Notes under the pieces: generated by a model
The model's database searches: none
Told to the model about the DNA's origin: nothing
Seen by the model: the letters and a program-made list of their open reading frames with translations, nothing else
Part shown: piece by piece, positions 28,194 to 37,956 of the stretch
Layout: the number at the start of each line of letters is the position of its first letter
Position numbering within the stretch: the first letter of the stretch is position 1
Origin: CAWCDJ01 sp963778675
Lineage (GTDB): Bacteria > Acidobacteriota > Terriglobia > Bryobacterales > Bryobacteraceae
Direction: 5' to 3'
Assembly (NCBI GenBank): GCA_963778675.1
Contig: CAVZVI010000002.1
Span: 124,001-188,000, forward strand
Length of the DNA stretch: 64,000 nucleotides
Made by a program: the position numbers and the translations under genes

Positions 28194-28847
28194 CTACCGC
28201 ATGTAAAAGAGACTGAGGCGGGGAAGGGCGGATTTCTCGAGGAGGCTGCGCTCGAGGTATTGCTTCTCCAACATGGCGAGCTGATCGGCGGTCATCTTGC
28301 CGCGGTAGGGGCGAAGCTGGCGGTCGAGTTCCTGGCGCGAGGCGAGCATCTGCTCCTCGGTCTGGCGGGTGCGGGCGGCGGCGATCATCTTCTCTTCCAG
28401 GACCGTCAGCCGCTGCTCCAGGTCTTCGAGGTTGCCGTAATGCCCTTCGACCCCGGCAGCCAGTTTGCGCAGGGAGGCGGCGATCTCCTCGTAGCCCACG
28501 GGCAGTGCGGTGGCGTTGTTTTCCAGGTAAGCGCGCAGGTCTTCGAGCGGGAAGGGCGGCGCGGCTTCGCGCCGCGGAGGGAGCGCGCCGGCCATGATCT
28601 GAGCTTCGGTGAGGACGGCCTGCGCGCAGAAGGCGAGCGAGTTCACCATCTGAGTCTTCACACGGCGGCTGCGCCATTTCTCGAACGCTGCGTCGATGCC
28701 GCGCAGCACGGCTTCGAGCGGAACCTCGGCGTTCTTCCAACTTTCGACCAACGCCCAGTCGAGCGGCGAGAGCAGGAAGAGGCTGGTGCCGCGGGCCCGC
28801 TGGAAGTGCTCCTCAATCTCGGTGAAGTAGTTGAAGTAGTTTAGCAA
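28194..28847 (-). CDS. Conserved hypothetical protein in the coaX-birA operon
   Basis: 217 residues from a TTG that overlaps the last codons of coaX (start codon inside CATTGCTAA). This start gives LLNYFNYFTEIEEHFQRARG as the N-terminus. The N-terminal half (FLLSPLDWALVESWKNAEVP, RGIDAAFEKWRSR) looks like a small folded helical domain. The C-terminal half is coiled coil (EDLEQRLTVLEEKMIAAART). I recognise no characterised family. Acidobacterial genomes often carry a helical protein next to coaX, so cotranscription with cofactor genes is the only functional clue. Confidence 0.6.
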   Translation of the reverse strand: MLNYFNYFTEIEEHFQRARGTSLFLLSPLDWALVESWKNAEVPLEAVLRGIDAAFEKWRSRRVKTQMVNSLAFCAQAVLTEAQIMAGALPPRREAAPPFPLEDLRAYLENNATALPVGYEEIAASLRKLAAGVEGHYGNLEDLEQRLTVLEEKMIAAARTRQTEEQMLASRQELDRQLRPYRGKMTADQLAMLEKQYLERSLLEKSALPRLSLFYMR

Positions 28848-29626
28848 TGGTGATTGCGTTCCCAGATCATTTGAAGCCCCTCGAGGGTCAGGTGCTCGTC
28901 GACGGTCTTGAGAAAGCGGGAGCCGGTGACGATCAGTGGGGCTTGTCCTCCGGTAGCGACGGTCTTGGTTTCCGGCCCCAGAGTCTCGATCATCCTTTCG
29001 AGGATGCCGTCGATCATGCCGATGGCGCCGTAGTACAGGCCGGACCGCATGCTCGACACCGTATTGGTGCCGATGACGTGGCGGGGCGGGCGGAAATCGA
29101 CCAGCGGCAGGCGCGCGGTCTTGCTGAAAAGCGCGTCGATGGCGATTCCAATGCCGACGGCGATGGCGCCGCCGAGATACTCGGCGTCCTTCGAGATGAC
29201 ATCGAAGTTGATGGTGGTGCCGAGATCGACGACCACGCACGGGCCGCCGTACTTCTGGAAGCCCGCCACCCCGTTGACCAGGCGGTCGGCGCCGACTTCG
29301 TAAGGGTTGTCGTAGCGGACGGTGAGACCGAGATCGGTATGCGGGCCGACGAACATGGGCTCGATGTGGAAGTACCGCTCGGCCATGAAGCGCAAGGTCG
29401 AATTGATGGGCGGGACGACGCTCGAAATAATCATGCCGTCGACGGTGGCGATATCGAGGCCGGCGGGGGAGAACAGGTTGCGCAGCAGGATACCCCACTC
29501 GTCGGCGGTCTGCTCCTGCACCGTGCGCAGCCGCCAGTGGCTCAACAGCCGGCGGCCTTCGAATGCTCCGATGGTGATATTGCTATTGCCTGCGTCAAGA
29601 GCCAGCAGCACGTACTCCTCCTGCAA
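28841..29626 (-). CDS. coaX: Type III pantothenate kinase
   Basis: 261 residues. LLALDAGNSNITIGAFEG is the ASKHA phosphate-binding motif of the CoaX family, and VVDLGTTINFDVISKDAEYL together with GADRLVNGVAGFQKYG are the other family blocks. It phosphorylates pantothenate, the first step of coenzyme A synthesis, and unlike type I needs a monovalent cation. The ATG at 29626 overlaps the end of birA by about 32 bp; a GTG at 29611 is an alternative start. The gene sits in a cofactor block with birA and nadC. Confidence 0.92.
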   Translation of the reverse strand: MQEEYVLLALDAGNSNITIGAFEGRRLLSHWRLRTVQEQTADEWGILLRNLFSPAGLDIATVDGMIISSVVPPINSTLRFMAERYFHIEPMFVGPHTDLGLTVRYDNPYEVGADRLVNGVAGFQKYGGPCVVVDLGTTINFDVISKDAEYLGGAIAVGIGIAIDALFSKTARLPLVDFRPPRHVIGTNTVSSMRSGLYYGAIGMIDGILERMIETLGPETKTVATGGQAPLIVTGSRFLKTVDEHLTLEGLQMIWERNHHC

Positions 29627-30276
29627 GGATCAGGGTATCGGTTCCGTCGTCGCGGCGCACGATCAGAAAGCCCTCGGGGTTCAGGCCGGCTGTGGTGCCT
29701 TCGATTACGCCGTCTGGAAGGTCAACGGTGACGCGGCGGCCGGCGGCGTAGCTCGAGGCGCGGGCGAAGAGGCGGAGGATGGTCTCGGGGTCCTCTTGCG
29801 CCAGCGCGTCGATAGCTGGAATGAGCGCAGCCAGTAGATCGTCGCGCGAGATTTCGCGCCCGGCATGGATGCGCAGCGAGGTGGCGATGGCGGCCAGGGC
29901 GGGCGGGAACGAGGTCTGGTTGAGATTGATGCCGATCCCGGCGATGGCCTTCTCGCCGGCTAGCTGCACCAGAATGCCCGCGACTTTAAGGCCGCCGAGC
30001 ATGAGGTCGTTCGGCCAGCGGAGATCCGCAGCGGAGGCCTGTGACCTTTTCGATGGCCTCAACGGTGGCCAGGCCCAGGGCCAGGGTCAGCAGCGGCGTC
30101 GGCGCGAGCACCATGGAGCAGTACAGGCCGGAGCCCGCCGGGGAGTGCCAGGAGTGTCCGTGGCGGCCCTGGCCGGCGGTTTGCTCGTCGGCGATCACGA
30201 CGTCGCCGATGGCCATTTCCGCCGCCGCCCGCATGGTGGAGTCGATGGAGGCGAAGTGGAGGACGCGGCGGCTCAC
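29595..30276 (-). CDS. birA: Biotin--[acetyl-CoA-carboxylase] ligase, frameshifted in this sequence
   Basis: The enzyme attaches biotin to carboxyl carrier proteins. Two overlapping frames make up one protein. The upstream part holds the biotin-binding DEQTAGQGRHGHSWHSPAG and runs to EAIEKVTGLRC. The downstream part resumes with ADLRWPNDLMLGGLKVAGIL, whose WPND is a conserved active-site motif. The break is near 30025-30035, where one missing base would restore CGC TGC GCG GAT CTC. No N-terminal DNA-binding domain is present, so it is the non-regulatory short form. The start GTG at 30276 overlaps the nadC stop as GTGA. The frameshift is probably a sequence error, since four more lie nearby. 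Confidence 0.8.
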
Positions 30277-31068
30277 ACCCACTCCAGCCGGAAGCTGATG
30301 TCCATCGCGCGCGCGGAGTGCGTGATCGCGCCGGCGGAGACAAAGTCGGCGCCGGTTTCCGCATAGGCGCGGACGGTGGCGAGGGTGACGCCGCCGGAGA
30401 TCTCGACCTTGGCGCGCCCGGCGATCTCACGGACCCATTCGGCGGCCTCGGCGGGGGTCAGGTTGTCGAGCAGGAGGTGGGCGGCGCCGCAATCGAGCGC
30501 TTCCCGCAGCTCTTCCCGCGTACGCACTTCGACTTCGATGGGCCGGCCCGCGCCGCGGGCGCGTGCAATCGCGTTGCGGACCCCGCCGGCCGCCGCGATG
30601 TGGTTGTTCTTGATCAGGATGGCGTCGTAGAGACCCATGCGGTGATTGGTGACCCCGCCGGCTGCGGCGGCGGCCTTTTCGAGCATCCGCATTCCCGGGG
30701 TGGTTTTGCGGGTGTCCAGGATGCGGCAGCCGGTGCCCGCTGCGGCTTCCGCGAAACGGCGCGCCATCGTGGCCACACCGCTCAGGCGCTGCAGAAAGTT
30801 CAGGGCGACGCGCTCGCGAGTCGAGCAGCACGCGGGCGCGGCCCTCGACCTCGGCAATCACTTCGCCTTCGGCGCAGGAATCGCCGTCGCGCTTGCGAAG
30901 AACCGGCTGCTCGTAAAGCTCGCGCAGCAGATCGAGGCCGGCGATCACGAGGGGCTCACGCGCCAGGAAGCGCCCGCGCGCCGACTGCGCCTCGGAGACG
31001 CAGGCTTCGGTCGTGAGGTCGCCGGTGCCGATGTCTTCTTCGAGCGCCAGGCGCACGATTTCGATCAT
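30273..31068 (-). CDS. nadC: Nicotinate-nucleotide pyrophosphorylase, frameshifted in this sequence
   Basis: This enzyme makes nicotinate mononucleotide from quinolinate and PRPP in NAD synthesis. The first frame gives LEEDIGTGDLTTEA and AEVEGRARVLLDS. The second continues RERVALNFLQRLSG, RILDTRKTTPGMR, NHRMGLYDAILIKNNH, VEVEVRTREE and VEISGGVTL, all conserved NadC blocks with the substrate-binding Arg and Lys residues. The join is around 30812-30822, where a single base is missing (or two are extra). The start ATG overlaps the valS stop as ATGA, and the stop overlaps birA, so valS-nadC-birA-coaX is one coupled operon. Confidence 0.85.
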
Positions 31069-33725
31069 AGGGCTTCGTCGATCTTGCGCAGTTGGGCTTC
31101 GTAGTCGGCCAGTTTCTGGCGGATGGTCTCGATCACCTTGGCGGGCGCCTTGCTCAGGAACGCCTCGTCGCCCAACTGGCGGATGGAATTGGCGATGTTC
31201 TTGACGAGCTGTTCGCGTTCCTTGGCGAGCCGCTTGCGCTGGGCCTCCTGCTGCGCCTCGGGCACTTCGAGCACCAGGTCGAACAGGGCCGTGGAGCGGA
31301 TGGCAGCCGCTTTAGGCGCGGCATCGGATCGGAATTCGAGCTTCACGTTGGCGAGCTTCTCGATGGCTTCGGAGTGACGCTGGGCCACTTCGAGGGCCGA
31401 ATTGCGGGAGTAGACCACGCCCTGGAGGAGCCTCTTGGGGTCGAGCTTCGCCTCGGTGCGCAGGGTGCGCGCCATAGTGACCAATTCTTGAAGCACAGCG
31501 ATTTCGCGCTCCGCTTCGTGATCGGCCAGCTCCCGCCGGTAGAGCGGGTAGTCGGCCACGGCGATGGAAGGCGCGCGCGTCGGCCGGTCGGCGGAGAGGC
31601 GCTGCCACAGTTCCTCGGTGAGGAACGGCATGGCCGGATGCAGCAGCCGCAGCGCGGTTTCGAAGGCGGCCAGGGTATTGCGCCAGCCGGCAGTGAGGCC
31701 GGAGCCTTCCTGGAACCGCAGCTTCTTCAGCTCCACGTACCAGTCGCAGAATTCATGCCAGAAGAATTGCCAGAGCACCTGCGCGGCTTCGTGATAGCGG
31801 TAGTGTCTCGATGGCGCGGTTCACCTGCTCGGCGCAGCTATTGAGGCGGCTGAAGATCCAGCGGTCTTCGATGCGCGGCTCGAGCGTGGCGCGGTCCGGC
31901 TCGGGGCGGAACTGAGCGAGGTCTTCGGGCACCCAGGGCTCGACGCCCGGAGCGTTCCATATTCAGGAACAGAAAACGCGCGGCGTTCCAGATCTTGTTG
32001 GCGAAAGCGCGCGAGCTTTCCATGCGCTCTTCAGTGAGCACGATGTCGGTGCCCGGAGCGGCGCCCTGCAGGAGCGCCATGCGGACGGCGTCGGTGCCGT
32101 ACTTTTCGGTGACCACCAGGGGATCCACGACGTTGCCGCGTGTCTTCGACATCTTCTGCCGCTCGGCATCGCGCACCAGGCCGTGGATATAGACCTGGCG
32201 GAAGGGCACGTCGCCCATGAATTCGATCCCCATCATGGCCATGCGGGCCACCCAGAAGAACAGGATGTCGAACCCGGTGATGAGCAGCGAAGTCGGGTAG
32301 AAGACGGCCAGGTCTTCGGTCTGATCGGGCCAGCCGAGGGTCGAGAACGGCCAGAGCGCCGAGCTGAACCAGGTGTCGAGGACGTCGGGATCCTGCTCGA
32401 GCCGGCCGGAGCCGCAGCGCGGGCACGTTGTGGGGGCTTCGCGCGCCACCACGATCTCGCGGCATTCCCGGCAGTACCATGCCGGGATGCGATGGCCCCA
32501 CCAGAGCTGGCGGGAGATGCACCAGTCGCGGATGTTGTACATCCACTCGAAGTAAGTCTTCGACCAGTTGGCCGGGATGAACTCGATGCTTGCCCGTCTC
32601 CACCGCCTGGATCGCTTTTTCGGCGAGCGGCTTGGCCTTGACGAACCACTGGGTGGAGATGAGCGGCTCGATGACCGTCTTGCTGCGCTGGCAGGTGCCC
32701 AAGCTCACGGTATAGTCTTCGGTCTTGACGAGGTCGCCGCGTTCCTGGAGGTCGGCCAGCACGCGGCGGCGGGCTTCGAAGCGGTCGATGCCGGCGTAGC
32801 GCCCGGCGGCGGCGGTCATGACGCCGTTTTCGTCGATCACCTGAATCTTCGGCAGATCGTGGCGGCGGCCGGCTTCGAAATCGTTGACATCGTGCGCCGG
32901 TGTGACCTTGACCACGCCGGTGCCGAAAGCGGGGTCGGCCAGCTCGTCCAGAATGATGGGGATCTCGCGGTCCATCAGGGGAAGCTGGACGGTCTTGCCG
33001 TGGAGGTCGAAGTAGCGCGCGTCCTTGGGGTTGACCGCCACGGCGGTGTCGCCGAGCATGGTTTCCGGGCGCGTCGTGGCTACAGTCAGAAAGCGGCCCG
33101 GCACGCCGTTGACCGGATAGCGGATGTGCCAGAGGTGGCCCTGGACGTCGCTGTGCGCCACTTCCAGGTCGGAGATGGCCGTGTGGCAACCAGGGCACCA
33201 GTTGACCATGTACTCGCCGCGGTAAATCAGGCCCTTTTCGTAGAGGCGGACGAAAACCTCTCGCACGGCGCGGGAGAGTCCGGCATCGAGGGTGAAGCGC
33301 TCGCGCGACCAATCGCAACTGGCGCCGAGGCGGACCATCTGGTTCTTGATGGTGTCGCCGGATTGCGCCTTCCATTCCCAAACGCGTTTTTCGAACTCGT
33401 CGCGGCCGAGGTCGCGGTAGTTGATGCCCTCTTCGGCCAGTTTGCGCGCCACCACCATCTGGGTGGCGATGCCGGCGTGGTCGGTGCCTGGCAGCCACAG
33501 GGTGTTGTCGCCGAGCATACGGTGCCAGCGGACGGTGACATCGATTTCGGTGTGTTCGAGCATGTGGCCGATGTGCAGCGACCCGGTCACATTGGGCGGC
33601 GGAATGACGAGCGAGAATACCCGCCCCGCGCTCCTGGCGGAGGCGTGGAAGAAGCCGGAGTCGATCCACCACTGCGCCCAGTGCGGCTCAAACCGCTGGG
33701 GCTCGTACACTTTTTCAACTTGCAT
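31065..33725 (-). CDS. valS: Valine--tRNA ligase, three frameshifts in this sequence
   Basis: The full enzyme is present in pieces. The catalytic N-terminus has PPPNVTGSLHIGHMLEHTEI (HIGH motif) and LPGTDHAGIATQMVV. The editing domain has RFLTVATTRPETMLGDTAVA, and the KMSKT loop is QKMSKTRGNVVDP. The C-terminal anticodon and coiled-coil arm ends KLADYEAQLRKIDEAL. Frames switch near 32586-32593 (an extra base before IEFIPANWSKTYFEWM), near 31941-31953 (before GVEPWVPEDL) and near 31798-31808 (before YRYHEAAQVLWQFF). Because the gene is essential and every domain is conserved, sequence error is far likelier than decay. The stop overlaps the nadC start by 4 bp. Confidence 0.88.
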
Positions 33726-33782
33726 GGGAACTTACTATGATAACAGGGCGGATAGGCTCGGCGGCTTAAGCCGTGAACCGGG

Positions 33783-35549
33783 TTACTCGCGGCCCGCGTA
33801 GAGCTCGTCGATGTGGGCCTTGAAGTTTTCCATGGCGCGCGTGCGCCGCACCTTCATGGTCGCGGTCAACTCTCCCTGATCGATCGAGAAATCGCGCGGG
33901 AGGACGCGGTACTTCCGCACCTGCTCGAAGGGCGCCAACTGCTTGTTGACGCGCGCCACGGCCTTGTGGATCTCCGCCTGGACCGCCGGGGCCGCGAAGA
34001 GATCGCCGGTCCATGCGGACATGCCCTTGAGACCCTCAGCGGCGGGCTGGTTGAGAGTGAACAGCGCGGTGAGGAACGGCAGGCGGTCTCCGATCAACAG
34101 GACCTGGCTGATTAGCGGCTCCATCTTGAACAAGCTCTCGACGCGCGACGGGTAGATTTTCTTGCCGGTGGAGGAAACGATCAGCTCCTTCTTGCGGCCG
34201 GTAATGAACAGGTAGCCCTCGCTATCCTGGTGGGCGATATCGCCGGTATGGAGCCAGCCCTCGCGCAGCACTTCGGCGGAAGTTTCGGGATCGTTCAGGT
34301 AAGCGGAGAAGAGGCACGGGCTCTTGACGAGCAGCTCGCCATCGGAGGAGATCCGTATTTCGACACCGGGCAGGGGCTTGCCGATGCTGCCGGGCTTGGG
34401 GCGGTCGAGCGGGTTGAAAGAGACCACGCCGCCCTCGGTGAGGCCGTAGCCCTCGACGAGCGGCATGCCGATGGCTTCGTAGAACTCGGCGAGGTCCTTG
34501 CTGAGGGGCGCGGCGCCGGAAGCGGCCACGCGGATCCGGCCGCCGAAGCGGTCGCGCACTTTGCGGAACATCAGCCGGTCGGCAAGTTTCAGGGGGCCGC
34601 GGATGTGCAGCGGGACGGGCTTGCCTTCGCGGCGGTAGCGCGCGGCGGCCAGGGCCAGTCCGAGAGCGCCGTAGAAAGCCTTCCGGGCGGCGGCGGGGCG
34701 CTTGCGCAGCTCGGTGCAGATGGTGGAATAGATGCGCTCCCACATGCGGGGCGGTGCCAGCAGGACCGTGGGCCGCACCTTGCGGATGTCCTGAGGCAGC
34801 TTCATCAGGCTTTCGGCGAAGGTGACCGGCATGCCGCAACGCAGCGGCAGAAACTCGATAACGACCCGCTGCGCGATATGGGCGGAGGGCAGGAAGGCCA
34901 CCGTAGAGTCATCCGGACCGAGAGGCAGGACCGAGGGGCCCATGTCGACATTGGAGACGATCGCCTGGTGGGTCACCAGGGCCATTTTGGGCTCGCCGGT
35001 AGCGCCGGAGGTCAGGTAAAGGATGGCGTGATCGGAGGGTTGGGTTTCGGCGAGCAGGTTGGCAAGCAGACCGGAGTGCAGGTCGAGCGCCGCGCGGCCC
35101 ATCGCGCGAAGATCGGCGAGGGTCACTGCGCCTTCGGCCTCGCCAGTCAGCAGAATCCAGTGCGCGACCTCGGCCTCGCGAAGCGATTCGAGCACTTTGG
35201 GGTTTTCGGCGAAGACGGCGCGGGCGCCGGAAGCCGCCAGCGTCTTGACGAGGTCTCGGGGCGGGTAGCTGGGATACATGGCGGCGGCAATGGAGCCGTT
35301 GGTCATGATGCCCAGGTCGGCGAGATAGAACTCCAGGCGCGTTTCGGAATTGAGAGCCACGACGTCGCCGCGCCCGATTCCCATGGTGCGTAACCCCGCG
35401 GCGATCTCTTCGACGGCCTGTTTGTACTGGTTCCAGGAGTATGTGAGGTAGCCGTCGCCCAACGGCTGGCGCAGGGCCGGGGCTTCGCCGTAGGTGCGGG
35501 CAGTTTCTTCCAGAACCTGGTAAACGCAGCGGGGATTCACTTCAAGCAA
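33783..35549 (-). CDS. AMP-dependent long-chain acyl-CoA synthetase
   Basis: 588 residues. It activates fatty acids to acyl-CoA via an acyl-adenylate. The ATP-binding P-loop is ILYLTSGATGEPKMALVTHQ and the adenylation motif is VEGYGLTEGGVVSFN. WLHTGDIAHQDSEGYLFITG with RKKELIVSSTGKKIYPSRVE are the hinge motifs, and the catalytic lysine region lies near the C-terminus. The domain order matches FACL/FadD15-like long-chain acyl-CoA ligases. It may feed the beta-oxidation genes at the left edge, though these are far apart. It is transcribed upstream of valS with a 57-bp gap. Confidence 0.9.
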   Translation of the reverse strand: MLEVNPRCVYQVLEETARTYGEAPALRQPLGDGYLTYSWNQYKQAVEEIAAGLRTMGIGRGDVVALNSETRLEFYLADLGIMTNGSIAAAMYPSYPPRDLVKTLAASGARAVFAENPKVLESLREAEVAHWILLTGEAEGAVTLADLRAMGRAALDLHSGLLANLLAETQPSDHAILYLTSGATGEPKMALVTHQAIVSNVDMGPSVLPLGPDDSTVAFLPSAHIAQRVVIEFLPLRCGMPVTFAESLMKLPQDIRKVRPTVLLAPPRMWERIYSTICTELRKRPAAARKAFYGALGLALAAARYRREGKPVPLHIRGPLKLADRLMFRKVRDRFGGRIRVAASGAAPLSKDLAEFYEAIGMPLVEGYGLTEGGVVSFNPLDRPKPGSIGKPLPGVEIRISSDGELLVKSPCLFSAYLNDPETSAEVLREGWLHTGDIAHQDSEGYLFITGRKKELIVSSTGKKIYPSRVESLFKMEPLISQVLLIGDRLPFLTALFTLNQPAAEGLKGMSAWTGDLFAAPAVQAEIHKAVARVNKQLAPFEQVRKYRVLPRDFSIDQGELTATMKVRRTRAMENFKAHIDELYAGRE

Positions 35550-35567
35550 TGTATCATGAGCAGCGAG

Positions 35568-36410
35568 TCAGACACTTGCGACCGGGCAGGGCGACTGCCG
35601 GATAATGGCGTAGGCATTGGTCCGGAGGCGGCCGAAGACCCCGGCTGCGGATCCCCGCCCGATCACCAGCACATTGGCATTGAGGCGCGCCGCGGCGTCG
35701 CAGATGACGCTCGCCGGGTCGCCCGATTCGACCAGCATGTCGGCGGACGCTCCGCTTTCCTTCTGCCACCGGCCGAGCTCGCGGCGGGCGGCGGCCTGGA
35801 CGGTGGCCGCGCCCTCGGGGCAGGCGGGCGCGGCGTGCATGAGGGTCAAGCGGGCTCCGAATGCGGCGCTCAACCACGAGGCCCACTCGATGGTGCGGGC
35901 GCTGCCGGGCCCGAGGTCGACTGCGCACAGCACATGCTCGAGCGGGCCGCTGTGGGCGGGCGCTTCGGCGATGTGGATGCCGGTCCAGACCGGGCAATCG
36001 GCGTCGTGCAGGACCTTGGCGGTGTTGGAGCCGAGGATGAAGCGGCGGAAGGGTCCGTAGCCGTGGGTAGGCATGAGGATCAGGTCGATGCGATGATCGT
36101 GGGCATACTCCACGATCTTGCCGGCGGGGTCGCCTTCGACGACTACAGGGGTAACCGTGATGCCGGGCAGTTCCGCGGCGGTGAAGGCGGCGAGATCCTC
36201 TGCGGCCTGGGAGGAGCGATTGAGATACAACTCACCGATCATCGATCCGCTGACATCCATGGCGCCAAACTCGTACTGGGGCGGCGGCAGAACGTGCAGC
36301 ACGGTGACGGCGGATCCGAAACGGGCGGAGAGCGAGCGTGCGCACCGCGCGGCGCCCGAGGAGCGTTCGGAGAAATCGACCGGAAGCAGGATGTGTGCCA
36401 GGGACGGCAT
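35568..36410 (-). CDS. Universal stress protein with two UspA domains
   Basis: About 280 residues made of two tandem Usp folds. The first starts SLAHILLPVDFSERSSGAAR; the second starts EHVLCAVDLGPGSARTIEWA. The ATP-binding glycine motif G-2x-G-9x-G is visible at the end of the first domain as MPTHGYGPFRRFILGSNTA. The second ends VIGRGSAAGVFGRLRTNAYA, a similar nucleotide-binding pattern. The start at 36410 is preferred to 36416. Usp proteins accumulate in stress or starvation; no specific role is readable here. It lies upstream of the acyl-CoA synthetase gene. Confidence 0.87.
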   Translation of the reverse strand: MPSLAHILLPVDFSERSSGAARCARSLSARFGSAVTVLHVLPPPQYEFGAMDVSGSMIGELYLNRSSQAAEDLAAFTAAELPGITVTPVVVEGDPAGKIVEYAHDHRIDLILMPTHGYGPFRRFILGSNTAKVLHDADCPVWTGIHIAEAPAHSGPLEHVLCAVDLGPGSARTIEWASWLSAAFGARLTLMHAAPACPEGAATVQAAARRELGRWQKESGASADMLVESGDPASVICDAAARLNANVLVIGRGSAAGVFGRLRTNAYAIIRQSPCPVASV

Positions 36411-36457
36411 AATCACCCCCGCTTTCAGGATAATCCGATTCGCGACTCCGTTGCGCC

Positions 36458-36934
36458 CTATTTCGTGCCGCGGTCCAGACTGAGCAGGGCGTCAGCGATC
36501 CCGTTGACAGCGTGCTCTTCGTCGCCGCGGCTGGCCTCGCTCCGCGGGAGGGAGGCGAGCTCGAGGTGGATCAATTCGTGCACGACGGTGAACTCCATAT
36601 CCTTGAGCATGTCGTCATAGGGCAGGCGGTAATCGGCCGGATCGAGCACGCGGATGACAGCGGTCCGCGAGTCCTTATCCCAGTGGATATTGCCAAGCGT
36701 CCGTGGCCGGAGCTCGGAGGCTCTGGAGATGATAATCGAGATCTTCCAATCTTCCAGGTCGAGGCGTTTCTGCCACACGGCGAGTCGCGCCACAGTGAAC
36801 TCGTGTGCCGCCAGCGTACGTTCCCGAGCAGTAGCGGGCTGGGGCGGAACCGCAGCAATGGCCGGACCGCACAGTGTATTCAGCGAGAAAGCGAGGAGGA
36901 AAGCGAAGCGCCCAGGTGAAAACTGGTACCACAT
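36458..36934 (-). CDS. Putative exported zinc-metalloprotease-like protein (HExxH motif)
   Basis: 158 residues. The N-terminus (FAFLLAFSLNTLCGPAIAA) is a signal peptide. The C-terminal part has MEFTVVHELIHLELASLP, a HExxH zinc motif, with a possible third ligand in the following GDEEHAVN. The middle (WKISIIISRASELRPRTLGN, later RTAVIRVLDPADY) looks like a small beta domain. I know this type only as an uncharacterised HELIH-containing family. Protease activity is inferred from the motif alone. Confidence 0.65.
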   Translation of the reverse strand: MWYQFSPGRFAFLLAFSLNTLCGPAIAAVPPQPATARERTLAAHEFTVARLAVWQKRLDLEDWKISIIISRASELRPRTLGNIHWDKDSRTAVIRVLDPADYRLPYDDMLKDMEFTVVHELIHLELASLPRSEASRGDEEHAVNGIADALLSLDRGTK

Positions 36935-36989
36935 GTACTATATATACCAGAACTTCCTGAGAATTTGTACCGTTCAGTACGCTAATTTT

Positions 36990-37175
36990 TCAACCGGCGT
37001 GATCGAGGTGGGTGCTGGAGAATGCTCGGTCGGCAGAGGACGCGGAGAGATAGATGAGCGCCTGGCGGGCGAGTTCGGGTACGCTCGGGTCCGGGTGGCG
37101 CAACAGGGAAATGAGGATGCGGATCCAGCGAAGCTCGCCGGGTTCGATACCGATGATCGGAACCGTCTTATCCAT
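36990..37175 (-). CDS. Small hypothetical protein, HEAT-like
   Basis: 61 residues starting MDKTVPIIGIEPGELRW. The middle part (LLRHPDPSVPELARQALIYL) looks like a single HEAT repeat. A longer in-frame start at 37312 would run into the divergent gene. No clear ribosome-binding site or family is seen. It lies opposite the gene at 37262, leaving about 86 bp for promoters. Confidence 0.4.
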   Translation of the reverse strand: MDKTVPIIGIEPGELRWIRILISLLRHPDPSVPELARQALIYLSASSADRAFSSTHLDHAG

Positions 37176-37261
37176 GGGTTGGTCGCTCGTAATTCATTTC
37201 GGCGCGAAAGCGGGAAACTCCAGCGGTTCATAGTTTGGCGGACGGCAACGATAAGGGAATT

Positions 37262-37567
37262 GTGAGCGCCTTTCTCAAGCATGCCGAAGAGATCCTGGAG
37301 ACTGCGGGTCAAGGCTCCGGGGAAGACCTGAGGCTCTCGATCCTGGTGGGCCGGGACGGCGCGATTCGGATGGTAGCCGGGTCGGACTGGGAACTGGAAC
37401 CCCTACGCATGCACCATGGAGCTCGAGCAGCCTACCGGGTGACACGGCGCGCGGGAAGGGTGCAACTGGAGGGACGTTCCGACGAGGGAGCGTGCGTGCT
37501 GCGTTCCGGACCTGCGGCTGAGGCAGGCCGCTTCTGGGGCGATTTTCCACGATATCAACTGGTATAG
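37262..37567 (+). CDS. Small hypothetical protein
   Basis: 101 residues starting at a GTG (MSAFLKHAEEILETAGQGSG), with AAGGGA four bases upstream; an in-frame TTG at 37235 could add 9 residues. The body (LRLSILVGRDGAIRMVAGSD) looks like a small alpha/beta fold. I recognise no family. It precedes flaG by 76 bp on the same strand, so a link with the flagellar genes is possible but not shown. Confidence 0.5.
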   Translation: MSAFLKHAEEILETAGQGSGEDLRLSILVGRDGAIRMVAGSDWELEPLRMHHGARAAYRVTRRAGRVQLEGRSDEGACVLRSGPAAEAGRFWGDFPRYQLV

Positions 37568-37600
37568 GCCACAAACCGTTTCGAATTCCTTCCAAATCGT

Positions 37601-37607
37601 CCGATAA
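37601..37607 (+). promoter_or_regulatory. Candidate sigma-28 (flagellar) -10 element
   Basis: CCGATAA matches the core of the flagellar sigma-28 -10 box (GCCGATAA). It lies 36 bases upstream of the flaG ATG, with an AT-rich stretch (TTCGAATTCC) at roughly -35 distance that only weakly resembles TAAA. Placement ahead of flaG-fliS makes it plausible. Confidence 0.3.
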
Positions 37608-37643
37608 GGCTCTTGCGGGACTTGTTCCCTTGGAGGAGCTGTT

Positions 37644-37931
37644 ATGGATATTTCTCCGATCAATCGTAGCGCCGGTACAACAGAGACCGCGCCCGTGCCC
37701 GTAATCCCCGCCGATCAGGCGGCGGCAAACCGCGATGTCGTTCAGGCGATCAAGGCGGTGAACGGCGCGGAACTGTTCGGGCAGGACAATCAACTCCTGT
37801 TTCAACGAGACACCGAAACCCAACGGATCGTCATCCGGATGGTGAACCGGAGGACCAACGAAGTGATCTCGCAAATTCCCCCCGAGTATGTGCTTCGCCT
37901 GGCCGCGGACCTGAAGGTTTTCGGTTCTTGA
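37644..37931 (+). CDS. flaG: FlaG family flagellar protein
   Basis: 95 residues with GGAGGAG ahead of the ATG. The C-terminal half (LLFQRDTETQRIVIRMVNRR, then TNEVISQIPPEYVLRLAADL) is the FlaG core, usually read as (D/E)xxTGEVIRQIPPEEVLRLAEKL. FlaG influences flagellar filament length and is normally encoded next to flagellin, fliD and fliS. Here fliS follows 25 bp downstream, but no flagellin or cap gene is in the window. The N-terminal 40 residues are low-complexity. Confidence 0.8.
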   Translation: MDISPINRSAGTTETAPVPVIPADQAAANRDVVQAIKAVNGAELFGQDNQLLFQRDTETQRIVIRMVNRRTNEVISQIPPEYVLRLAADLKVFGS

Positions 37932-37956
37932 GCGATAAGACTTCAGGGAGACGAGT

